Source: Sphingobacterium sp. SGG-5
GTDB lineage: Bacteria > Bacteroidota > Bacteroidia > Sphingobacteriales > Sphingobacteriaceae
Length of the DNA stretch: 64,000 nucleotides
Assembly: GCF_011043525.1 (NCBI RefSeq)
Contig: NZ_JAAKGO010000001.1
Location: 496,001-560,000, forward strand
Reading direction: 5' to 3'
In this document: positions 46,697 to 54,110 of the stretch, piece by piece
Layout of the letters: each line of letters begins with the position of its first letter
Numbering within the stretch: position 1 is the first letter of the stretch
Notes under the pieces: model-generated
Seen by the model: the letters and a program-made list of their open reading frames with translations, nothing else
Told to the model about the DNA's origin: nothing
Database searches by the model: none
Position numbers and translations under genes: made by a program

Positions 46697-46772
46697 AAAA
46701 AACGGATATTTCTTTATTTTCTTATGCTTTTATTTGAAATTTTTATAAAAATAACAATTTTTGGATAAAATA

Positions 46773-46804
46773 TTTGCACTTTTTTGATGAATAACATAAA
46801 TTTG
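46773..46804 (+). promoter_or_regulatory. Strong promoter TTTG-N20-TAAATTTG without a downstream gene
   Basis: TTTG at 46773-46776 and TAAATTTG at 46797-46804 are 20 bp apart, the best consensus match in the window. Transcription should start near 46811. No plus-strand gene follows for thousands of bases. Confidence 0.7.
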
Positions 46805-46810
46805 TATCAA

Positions 46811-46930
46811 CAAAAGAGATAAAACATGACGAAAACATAAAATATCTCAAACAAAAGTGTATGTTACTCCTCAAATAACATAGGTTTATAATTGGTTAGC
46901 GTAAAAGTCCTCCGCCCGGAGGGCTTTTAC
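46811..46930 (+). ncRNA. Candidate small RNA, about 120 nt
   Basis: Between a consensus promoter and an intrinsic terminator there is no ORF longer than four codons (MTKT). The predicted RNA has an internal hairpin ATGTTA/TAACAT (46861-46881) and ends in the strong terminator hairpin at 46903-46928. It lies divergent from the Lrp-type regulator. No homology to a known RNA family is claimed. It could also be a leader for an unrecognised peptide. Confidence 0.5.
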
Positions 46931-46932
46931 CA
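46903..46932 (+). terminator. Intrinsic terminator of the small RNA candidate
   Basis: AAAAGTCCTCC (from 46903) pairs with GGAGGGCTTTT (to 46928) around GCCC, with one G-T pair, followed by a T-rich tail. It is GC-rich in an AT-rich area. Confidence 0.7.
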
Positions 46933-47102
46933 TTTTATTAACCTCTTATTTAAACCTCAGTTTTTATGCTATTATCAAAATATCAACAAAAATGCATATT
47001 TTATTTTTAATTTCTGAAAGTTACTTCATAGGTTTTTGAAACATTTAACACGAAGTAAAGCCCTCAACAGGGGAAGAGAGAATAAAAACAGAAGAAACGC
47101 AA
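46931..47102. other. AT-rich intergenic region, no gene seen
   Basis: The stretch between the RNA terminator and the end of the TelA gene is AT-rich and holds no recognised signal. The tail of the convergent TelA transcript may end within it. Confidence 0.5.
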
Positions 47103-48206
47103 TTATTTGATCAACTTCGTATCATCGGAAGATTTTAAAAGGTTTTGTTTGAGCTCTTGTTCGGTTTGCAACAACTCCTGTTCCACCACTTTACGTTTTT
47201 CACGACCATCGCGTTGGATTTGTAACACCTGCTCTATGGTATGGATGATATCCGCATTGGCTTTCTTGATAGTTTCTATATCCACAATCCCGCGTTCTGT
47301 TTCGCGGGCCACATTAATGGTCGACTCCTTCAGCATCTCGGAATTCTTACGCAGCAACTCATTAGTCGCATCCGTCACTGCCTTTTGGGCTTCCAAGGCC
47401 CGTTGGGAATGTGCGATGCCCAAGGTTAAAACCATCTGATTTTTCCAAAGTGGTAAGGTGTTCACGATACTGGATTGAATCTTTTCCATCAGCGAGCTGC
47501 TATTGCTTTGGATCATGCGTATCTGTGGCGCCGTCTGCAGAACGACCATACGGGTCAATTTCAGATCATGTATTTTACGCTCAAAACGCACCACATGCTG
47601 CTCCATATCCTTATACGCTTGTATTTTGTGCTGATCACCAGTTTCTTCCGCTTCCTGCTTCAACTGCGGCAGCACCGTGTTGTGCACCTCCTGCAGTTTT
47701 TCCTCACCGGCAGCAATATGCAGCGAAAGCTCTTTGAAATAGTTTTGATTTTCCACAAAAAGCTTGTCAAAGATATTAACGTCTTTCATCAGGTTCTTAT
47801 AATGACCCTCAAGCTTTAGTTCGATCTGATGGATATTCTTCTCAACCGACGCATATTCCGTACGCATGCGCCGAATTTTCTTTTTTAGCGAATCAAAGAA
47901 CGGGATAAGAGGCTTTTTATTCAAATTTTCATCAAACGACTTGAGGTCACCACGCAGATTTAGCAGCACGTCTTCCGCACCGCCCATATCTTTTGTGCGC
48001 ACCTGTTTTAAAATTTCGTTCGAAAAGTTGCTGACCTTGGTTTGACTGGCCACACCATACTGAATAATGTCAGCCGTCGAGGTCAGGTTGATCTTATCCT
48101 TATACTGTTGGATAAGGGCTTTATCTTCCTCGGAGAAATTTACCTGAATATCCTTGCCTTTGTCCTGATTTCCGTCATCGTATGTCGTCAAATCTATTGT
48201 TGCCAT
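47103..48206 (-). CDS. TelA-like toxic anion resistance family protein
   Basis: A 367-residue mostly alpha-helical protein of the TelA family. Helical repeats and a long coiled coil occupy residues 60-330, with the family stretch PLWKNQMVLTLGIAHSQRALEAQK. TelA was named for tellurite resistance, but the molecular activity is unknown; it often accompanies XpaC or TerD-type genes. There are no membrane helices, so it is cytosolic. It lies 12 bp downstream of the XpaC-like gene, strongly suggesting joint action. Confidence 0.85.
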   Translation of the reverse strand: MATIDLTTYDDGNQDKGKDIQVNFSEEDKALIQQYKDKINLTSTADIIQYGVASQTKVSNFSNEILKQVRTKDMGGAEDVLLNLRGDLKSFDENLNKKPLIPFFDSLKKKIRRMRTEYASVEKNIHQIELKLEGHYKNLMKDVNIFDKLFVENQNYFKELSLHIAAGEEKLQEVHNTVLPQLKQEAEETGDQHKIQAYKDMEQHVVRFERKIHDLKLTRMVVLQTAPQIRMIQSNSSSLMEKIQSSIVNTLPLWKNQMVLTLGIAHSQRALEAQKAVTDATNELLRKNSEMLKESTINVARETERGIVDIETIKKANADIIHTIEQVLQIQRDGREKRKVVEQELLQTEQELKQNLLKSSDDTKLIK

Positions 48207-48218
48207 AAATATCGTTTT

Positions 48219-48998
48219 TTATTCGTCTTTTAATAGGTTTCTATTCTTAAGGGTTTGGATATACACCTCCGACTCTGCCGATACATCCAATAACCGGGAT
48301 TTTATCAAATTCGTCACGTCCATTTCGATAGCCGACGCAGCCTGGGCGATCACTCCTTCCAATTTCTTTCTGGATTCCATCGTCACGGTATTGTGCAGTC
48401 GTGTATTCTCCAGCGCATCATACTCCCGCAAGATATTCACCACTGTGCCATGCCGGACTAAAAAACGTTCTGCCTCCTGTGTATCTTTCTTTTCCAACAG
48501 TTGAAACAGCCGTACAATACTATCGACATGGTTCTGTATACTTTTATTATTGATTTCCTTTTTATAATACAGCAATTTCGAGATGAAGGTCTGGGGTGTT
48601 TCCATGGCTCGCTGTGCTAACTCCAGCTGACGTTGTTTCCCGACGCTGTCTATCCAGGTCAGCGGGCGCACCTCGGCCAATTCCAGCCGTTGTAGATAGG
48701 ACTTGGCCTGCCGCAACAGCAATCCATTTCCCACAATATAAGAGGTCAGAAATCCACCTATGGTCAACAACATACCTTGGGATAAGGCTCCCCAAAAAAT
48801 GTAGAAGGCATACATCAATCCGATTTCACCCAATAACAGCACCCACGCCAGCGCATACCAGGCCCTGACCTTACTCTTGGTCGCCTGAGACATCATGACA
48901 AAAGGGTGAATATGAGGGATAAAAAGCAGAATGGAAGCGAAAGTCCATCCCAATTTGCTTAGCTCCCAGCGCCTGCTTTTTTTTGTTGCCCAACCCAT
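48219..48998 (-). CDS. XpaC-like membrane protein paired with TelA
   Basis: A 259-residue protein with three N-terminal transmembrane helices (about 15-35, 46-66 and 75-96) and a helical cytosolic part. The C-terminal stretches KSIQNHVDSIVRLFQLLEKK and VNILREYDALENTRL resemble the 5-bromo-4-chloroindolyl phosphate hydrolysis (XpaC) family. In Firmicutes XpaC and TelA genes are also neighbours. No catalytic residues can be assigned. A membrane-bound XpaC with soluble TelA may act at the envelope. Confidence 0.65.
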   Translation of the reverse strand: MGWATKKSRRWELSKLGWTFASILLFIPHIHPFVMMSQATKSKVRAWYALAWVLLLGEIGLMYAFYIFWGALSQGMLLTIGGFLTSYIVGNGLLLRQAKSYLQRLELAEVRPLTWIDSVGKQRQLELAQRAMETPQTFISKLLYYKKEINNKSIQNHVDSIVRLFQLLEKKDTQEAERFLVRHGTVVNILREYDALENTRLHNTVTMESRKKLEGVIAQAASAIEMDVTNLIKSRLLDVSAESEVYIQTLKNRNLLKDE

Positions 48999-49047
48999 GG
49001 TGCAATTTAGCTATTTTTTGTGGAAGTGTAGGACAAAACTTTCATGA

Positions 49048-49099
49048 GAAGAGGGTATCTCCATGTTTGCCGAAAGACAAATTCAGAGATACCCTCTTC
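49048..49099. terminator. Perfect 14-bp hairpin terminator after the DUF3127 gene
   Basis: GAAGAGGGTATCTC (49048-49061) pairs perfectly with GAGATACCCTCTTC (49086-49099) around a 24-nt loop. It lies 20 bp beyond the stop of the DUF3127 gene on the minus strand. No U-tract follows on that strand, so it could be an RNA-stabilising end. Confidence 0.55.
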
Positions 49100-49119
49100 C
49101 TTCAGATGGATACTAAAAC

Positions 49120-49497
49120 TTAAAACGGCAGATCGTCGTCATCTGCACCTGATGAGGTGATATCTACAGGCGCAGGCATATCGGCATAACCCGGAGCAGG
49201 GGCTGCCGCCGCCGTATTGGCCAATTTTGTCACCCGCCATGCAACAAGGGAGTTAAAGTATGTCGTCACTCCTTCTTTGTTCGTCCAGGGACGTCCACGA
49301 AGGTTGAACGAAACTTCAATATCTTCACCTATAGTTAGGTTGTCAAAAATATTCACTCTATCCTGGGTTGCTTCAAAGCGGATGTACTCCACAAACTGGG
49401 GATTCTCGGCATATGCAACGATTAAGTCTCTTTTTTTAAAAGTATCGGTAACTTGTTGGACCGCACCTATCTCATGTACTTTTCCTCTAATTTCCAT
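49120..49497 (-). CDS. DUF3127 OB-fold protein with SSB-like acidic tail
   Basis: A 125-residue small protein. The start is the ATG at 49495-49497 (MEIRGKVHEIG); a TTG two codons earlier is less likely. DUF3127 covers residues 1-95 and has the beta pattern of an OB fold. The last residues, DDDDLPF, match the tip used by single-stranded DNA-binding proteins to bind partner enzymes. The Ala/Pro-rich linker before it (TAAAAPAPGYADMPAP) also resembles SSB. I infer nucleic-acid binding, unproven. It is divergent from the RNA methyltransferase. Confidence 0.85.
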   Translation of the reverse strand: MEIRGKVHEIGAVQQVTDTFKKRDLIVAYAENPQFVEYIRFEATQDRVNIFDNLTIGEDIEVSFNLRGRPWTNKEGVTTYFNSLVAWRVTKLANTAAAAPAPGYADMPAPVDITSSGADDDDLPF

Positions 49498-49551
49498 AGT
49501 CAAAATTTTATTAAAGGATAAAAATACACATTTTTTGCGTTTTAGATTACC

Positions 49552-49559
49552 TAACTTTG
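49552..49559 (+). promoter_or_regulatory. -7 box in front of the RNA methyltransferase
   Basis: TAACTTTG matches TAnnTTTG, 8 bp before the ATG at 49567, implying a very short or absent leader. A TTG at 49535-49537 is only 14 bp away, so the -33 match is poor. Confidence 0.4.
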
Positions 49560-49566
49560 TAGAAAT

Positions 49567-50727
49567 ATGAAGGAAGTTTTCAACACCCCCCGTAAAACCA
49601 TCGTGACGTGCAACAGAAGATTGTCACCGTATCTTGACCAAGAAATCCGGGCACTGGGCTTCGAGCCTAAACGTGTTTTCAACACGGGTGTCGAGGTCTT
49701 AACTTCGATAAATGACTGTATTCGGTTGAATTTAAACCTGCGTGTGGCCAGCCAGGTTTTATATGAAATCGCTTCCTTTCCGGCAAAAGATGCGACGCAG
49801 CTGTACCAAGCGCTAATCCAAATCCCTTGGGAAGAGGTTATCCCTTTTGATGGCTACTTTTCGGTAACGTCCAATGTTCACAATGAGACCATAACAACAC
49901 CCCTTTTTGCGAATGTCAAAGTAAAAGATGCCATCGTAGATCGGATTAAAGATAAAAAAGGTGTACGCCCGGACTCTGGACCAGACCTCTCCAAAGCGGT
50001 CATACACCTACACTGGATTGATGAGCGGGCGGAGATTTTTCTGGATACTACGGGTGAGACTTTAGCGAAGCATGGTTATAGGAAACACCCGGGGAAAGCC
50101 CCGATGTTGGAGGCCTTGGCCACATCCACACTACTGGCCACAAAATGGAACAGTAAAGAACCTTTTGTGAATCCGATGTGTGGGTCGGGAACACTAGCCA
50201 TCGAAGCAGCGTTAATGGCACAACACAGGATGCCGGGGTTGCAACGAATGAATTATTCTTTCATGCACTTTATCGGATACGATGAGGAAGTGTTTTTCGA
50301 GGAACGGCGGCGACTCAAGGAAATCACGCAAAAGAACAACCTGCCCGTTATCATCGCCTCAGATATCGCCCCCGAAGCGATCGCCATTGCCCAAGCGAAT
50401 GCCCGTACCGCCGGTGTGGAACACCTTATTCAGTTTGAAGTGTGTGACTTTGCCGAAACGACCATACCGGAGGAAGCCGGTGTCATTATGTTCAATCCAG
50501 AATACGGAGAACGATTAGGGGTACACACAAAACTGGAACTTACCTACAGCCGGATCGGTGATTTTATGAAAAAGTCCTGCAAGGGTTACCGTGGATATGT
50601 ATTCACAGGTAATCCGGAACTGGCAAAAAAAATAGGACTCAAAGCTTCCCGACGTTTTGAATTTTTCAATGGAAAGCTTGACTGTCGGTTATTGCAGTAT
50701 GAGCTGTACGAGGGCTCCAGAGATTAA
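49567..50727 (+). CDS. THUMP-domain class I SAM-dependent RNA methyltransferase
   Basis: A 386-residue cytosolic RNA methylase of the RlmL/YcbY N-terminal type. A THUMP RNA-binding domain (about 50-160) precedes a Rossmann methyltransferase core. The motifs are NPMCGSGTLAIEAALMA for SAM binding and FNPEYGERLG in the place of the N-P-P-Y motif. E. coli RlmL makes 23S rRNA m2G2445; here the second, RlmK-like half is absent, as is usual outside Gammaproteobacteria. The exact target base is not certain. Confidence 0.88.
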   Translation: MKEVFNTPRKTIVTCNRRLSPYLDQEIRALGFEPKRVFNTGVEVLTSINDCIRLNLNLRVASQVLYEIASFPAKDATQLYQALIQIPWEEVIPFDGYFSVTSNVHNETITTPLFANVKVKDAIVDRIKDKKGVRPDSGPDLSKAVIHLHWIDERAEIFLDTTGETLAKHGYRKHPGKAPMLEALATSTLLATKWNSKEPFVNPMCGSGTLAIEAALMAQHRMPGLQRMNYSFMHFIGYDEEVFFEERRRLKEITQKNNLPVIIASDIAPEAIAIAQANARTAGVEHLIQFEVCDFAETTIPEEAGVIMFNPEYGERLGVHTKLELTYSRIGDFMKKSCKGYRGYVFTGNPELAKKIGLKASRRFEFFNGKLDCRLLQYELYEGSRD

Positions 50728-50822
50728 AGCATAATTTATTTCTGTATAAAGGTTTTTACAAACAACGGCATTTTTTTTAATATTTCTTCGTTAACTTCGG
50801 TTGGACAATCAAACATCCAATC

Positions 50823-51653
50823 TTGAAAAGTCTTTTTCTTTCTTTATTTAGCCTGTTCATTGCTTTCTCCGTAAAGGCGCAGCATGTCGATTCCATAACT
50901 TTCTGCAAGCAGGTATGGCAGGAGCAGCACGTCAAAAAGGGAATTGTCTGGAAACAGACCCATTTTCAACATCTTTTCGGGGGAGAACAGGAGATTAATC
51001 TTATTGAAATAGACCTCAGGCGACACCTCAAAAACCTACGGTTGGCCGGACTGTCCATAGGCACAAAACTTAGCTCATCTTTTGCACAGGAAAAGAATGC
51101 TATCGTCGCCTCCAATGGCGGTTTTTTTAATACAAAGATCGGCGGTGCGCATGATTTCATTAAAATCAACGGCACTGTTGTCAATGTCAGCAGTAACAAG
51201 CATCCTCGAGCTAACGCCTATTTGGCATTTGATAAGCGAACTATTCAAATCATTCCGCAGACGAAAGATAGTCTCCGGGAGACCGCATTAGACAATGTAT
51301 TGCTTTCAGGCCCGTTGTTACTGGATGATGGCCTTCGGATAAATATCAAGAACGACAAATTTAACCGTAACAAGCATCCACGTACAGCAATCGCTTTGAA
51401 AGACCATACTCTTATCTTGTTGACAGTAGATGGACGCAATAAGAAATCGCACGGATTGAGTTTACATGAGCTTAGCCAACTTTTGGCATGGTACGATTGT
51501 GATAAAGCGATGAATCTCGACGGAGGCGGTAGCACGACTTTATACATAAAAGGCCAACCTGACGATGGTATTGTAAATTATCCTTCGGACAACAAGACTT
51601 TCGATCATCAGGGAGAAAGACCGGTGGCCAATATTATCTATATCAAAGATTAA
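50823..51653 (+). CDS. Phosphodiester glycosidase family protein (NAGPA-like), secreted
   Basis: A 276-residue exported protein. The TTG at 50823 is the only codon that gives a full signal peptide (MKSLFLSLFSLFIAFSVKAQ). The NAGPA domain is shown by ASNGGFFN, KHPRTAIAL and NLDGGGSTTLYIKG, a family that cleaves N-acetylglucosamine-1-phosphodiester bonds. Bacterial relatives are poorly studied. It starts a run of three secreted enzymes acting on phosphodiesters. Confidence 0.85.
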   Translation: MKSLFLSLFSLFIAFSVKAQHVDSITFCKQVWQEQHVKKGIVWKQTHFQHLFGGEQEINLIEIDLRRHLKNLRLAGLSIGTKLSSSFAQEKNAIVASNGGFFNTKIGGAHDFIKINGTVVNVSSNKHPRANAYLAFDKRTIQIIPQTKDSLRETALDNVLLSGPLLLDDGLRINIKNDKFNRNKHPRTAIALKDHTLILLTVDGRNKKSHGLSLHELSQLLAWYDCDKAMNLDGGGSTTLYIKGQPDDGIVNYPSDNKTFDHQGERPVANIIYIKD

Positions 51654-51666
51654 AAATCATAAACAG

Positions 51667-52431
51667 ATGAAGCTATATTCCATAACAACAATGATCCTTA
51701 TGTGTGCCACATTGGGAGCTTGCGCCCAGGCACCGAAAATTATTGCGCACCGCGGCGCATGGAAAAACACACAAGCTCCTCAAAACTCTATCGCCTCCTT
51801 ACAGAAGGCTATCGAACAGGGTGTATGGGGAAGCGAATTTGATGTCCACCTCACTAAGGATAATACCCTTGTGGTTTGCCACGACCAGGATTTTTACGGT
51901 ATTGACATCGCGACAGCCACTTATGAAGAGCTGTTGACAAAAACACATCCCAATGGTGAAAAAATTCCAACTGCGGAAGCTTATCTTCGGGAGGGCCTTA
52001 AGCAAAAAAACACGAGGCTCATTTTTGAAATAAAATCGAATAAGCTCGGGGTCGACCGTACATTGGAAGCTACAGAAATGTGCTATAAGCTGGTAAAAAA
52101 ACTGAAGGCAGAGAAAGAAATTGTCTTCATCGCTTTTAGTTATCCTGCCTGTTTAAAATTACGTGAGCTGGACGCAAAGGTAAAAATACAATATCTCAAT
52201 GGAGATAAAACGCCTGAGCAGCTAAAACAAGACCGCATCTATGGTCTGGATTATAACGCAGGGGTATTGAAAAAAAACACACAATATGTAGAGCAAGCCA
52301 AGAAATTGGGTATAAAGACAAACGTTTGGACTGTCAACACGGAAGAAGATATGCAATACTTTATACAGCAGGGTGTGGATTACATCACGACAGACCAACC
52401 TGAACTGCTCAAGCAAATCTTAAAAAAATAA
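51667..52431 (+). CDS. Glycerophosphodiester phosphodiesterase lipoprotein
   Basis: A 254-residue enzyme that hydrolyses glycerophosphodiesters to glycerol 3-phosphate and an alcohol. The signal peptide ends in lipobox LGAC. The GDPD motifs are IIAHRGAWKNTQAPQNS, EFDVHLTKDNTLVVCHD and FEIKSNK, with the catalytic His pair and metal-binding Glu/Asp intact. It lies 13 bp after the NAGPA-like gene and 1 bp before the EEP gene, so the three are an operon. It would work in the periplasm or at the outer membrane. Confidence 0.92.
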   Translation: MKLYSITTMILMCATLGACAQAPKIIAHRGAWKNTQAPQNSIASLQKAIEQGVWGSEFDVHLTKDNTLVVCHDQDFYGIDIATATYEELLTKTHPNGEKIPTAEAYLREGLKQKNTRLIFEIKSNKLGVDRTLEATEMCYKLVKKLKAEKEIVFIAFSYPACLKLRELDAKVKIQYLNGDKTPEQLKQDRIYGLDYNAGVLKKNTQYVEQAKKLGIKTNVWTVNTEEDMQYFIQQGVDYITTDQPELLKQILKK

Positions 52432-52432
52432 C

Positions 52433-53266
52433 ATGAAAAATCTTACGTTGGTCATTTTTCTGAGTGCCCTCACATTCCTTGTACACGCGCAAGACTTACA
52501 TGTGGCGACCTACAATATCCGACTGCAAACAAAAAGCGATACGGGAAATATGTGGGACGACCGTAAATATGCGCTGTGCCAAGTCATCAAGTTCCATGAA
52601 TTTGATATTTTTGGTATACAAGAGGCTTTTGATAGTCAAATGGAAGATATGCATGCTTTGCTTCCTCATTATAAACATATCGGGGTGGGCAGAGATGATG
52701 GCAAAAAGAGAGGAGAACACTCCGCTATATTTTATAACCCGTCCCGGTTTGAACTTCTGCGGGCGGGTACATTCTGGCTATCGGATAAAAATACCGAAAC
52801 GCCCAATAAGGGATGGGATGCGGCACTTCCACGAATCTGTACCTGGGGTGTATTCAAAGATCGTAAAAACGGACGCTCCTTTATCTTCATGAACACACAT
52901 TTTGATCATAAAGGGAAGATTGCCCGAGAAGAAAGTGCAAAACTGCTTTTATCCAAAGCGCACACACTTGCAGCAGGCTTACCGATTATCCTTACGGGGG
53001 ATTTCAATGCTGACGAAAAAAGCCAAGCCTATCTTTCCTTGGCCAACAGCGGGATAGTCAAAGACACGTATACACTGGCACCCCTTGTCTACGAACCAAA
53101 TTCTACGTTTAACGGATGGGGCCGGAGTATCAGACCGCAACAACGTATTGACTACATTTTCGTGAGTTCGGCTTTTACGGTCAAAAAGTACGGCATCCTT
53201 ACCGACACGTATCGTGGTAAATATCCGTCGGATCATTTTCCCGTAATGAGCGTAATCCAATGGTAA
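52433..53266 (+). CDS. Secreted EEP-family phosphoesterase
   Basis: A 277-residue exported EEP enzyme with signal peptide ending VHAQ. All motifs are intact: TYNIRLQ, GIQEAF, MNTHFDHKG, TGDFNADE, RIDYIFV and SDHFPV. It is closer to the classical EEP consensus (NTHFDH) than the Sus-locus copies (TSHFYY). It lies 1 bp after the glycerophosphodiesterase gene. A combined pathway releasing phosphate and alcohols from phosphodiester-linked glycans or phospholipid headgroups is plausible. Confidence 0.9.
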   Translation: MKNLTLVIFLSALTFLVHAQDLHVATYNIRLQTKSDTGNMWDDRKYALCQVIKFHEFDIFGIQEAFDSQMEDMHALLPHYKHIGVGRDDGKKRGEHSAIFYNPSRFELLRAGTFWLSDKNTETPNKGWDAALPRICTWGVFKDRKNGRSFIFMNTHFDHKGKIAREESAKLLLSKAHTLAAGLPIILTGDFNADEKSQAYLSLANSGIVKDTYTLAPLVYEPNSTFNGWGRSIRPQQRIDYIFVSSAFTVKKYGILTDTYRGKYPSDHFPVMSVIQW

Positions 53267-53285
53267 TACTTTAAGCTTTTTAACG

Positions 53286-53293
53286 TATTTTTG
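53286..53293 (+). promoter_or_regulatory. -7 box for the DUF4197 gene
   Basis: TATTTTTG matches TAnnTTTG and lies 25 bp before the ATG at 53319. No -33 TTTG is seen, so readthrough from the upstream operon is also possible. Confidence 0.4.
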
Positions 53294-53318
53294 CGCCAAA
53301 AGAAACTTTAAAACGACG

Positions 53319-54092
53319 ATGAGAACGTTATACCTCCTTGCCATCGCCACCTTCATGGCACCTTTTTTCATAAGCTGTGACACCCTGAGTCAAGTTGCTA
53401 CAAATATGCCACAAACAACCCGCGGCACCTCGACCGGAACCAAAACAACTGGAAGTTCGGGCACGATTACGCAAACTGAAGCTGCCACCGGCATTAAACA
53501 AGCACTGAGCAAAGGACTTAACAACAGTATTAACACTTTATCTGCACAAAACGGTTTTTTAGGCGATGCCGTGGTCAAGATACTTATGCCACAAGAAGCC
53601 CAACAGGTCGAGAAAACACTCCGTTCGATCGGTATGGGTTCGTTGGTTGATAATTTCATCACCAGCCTCAATAAAGCTGCAGAATCGGCTGTAAAGGAAG
53701 CAGCACCTGTCTTTGTCAACGCTTTATCCCAGATGACGGTTACTGACGCATTTAACATTTTATTGGGAAGCCAGCAAGATGCAGCAACGTCCTTCTTTAA
53801 AAGAACGACTTCAGCCACGCTAACCGCTAAATTTAATCCGATCGTGGAGTCTGCATTAGGAAAGAATAATGTCTCGACGTATTGGACACAGCTGACAACA
53901 GCTTACAACAATCTGCCGCTGTCCAACCAGAAAATACAGACAGACCTGAATGCTTATGTCACACAGAAAGCAATCGACGGACTGTTTGTAAAAGTAGCTC
54001 AGGAAGAACTTAAGATCAGACAAAACATCGGAAACGCCCGCAGTTCGGGTATCTTAGATAAAGTTTTCGGATGGGTGGACCAGCAAAAATAG
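53319..54092 (+). CDS. DUF4197 domain lipoprotein
   Basis: A 257-residue lipoprotein (lipobox FFISC). A Ser/Thr-rich linker (about 22-55) is followed by an all-alpha DUF4197 domain, with ITQTEAATGIKQALSKGL, FLGDAVVKILMP and DAFNILLGSQQDAATSFF. DUF4197 proteins are widespread in Gram-negative bacteria and have no known function. The gene converges on the M14 peptidase with 18 bp between stops. Confidence 0.9.
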   Translation: MRTLYLLAIATFMAPFFISCDTLSQVATNMPQTTRGTSTGTKTTGSSGTITQTEAATGIKQALSKGLNNSINTLSAQNGFLGDAVVKILMPQEAQQVEKTLRSIGMGSLVDNFITSLNKAAESAVKEAAPVFVNALSQMTVTDAFNILLGSQQDAATSFFKRTTSATLTAKFNPIVESALGKNNVSTYWTQLTTAYNNLPLSNQKIQTDLNAYVTQKAIDGLFVKVAQEELKIRQNIGNARSSGILDKVFGWVDQQK

Positions 54093-54110
54093 TCCACCAC
54101 ATCATTTCTA

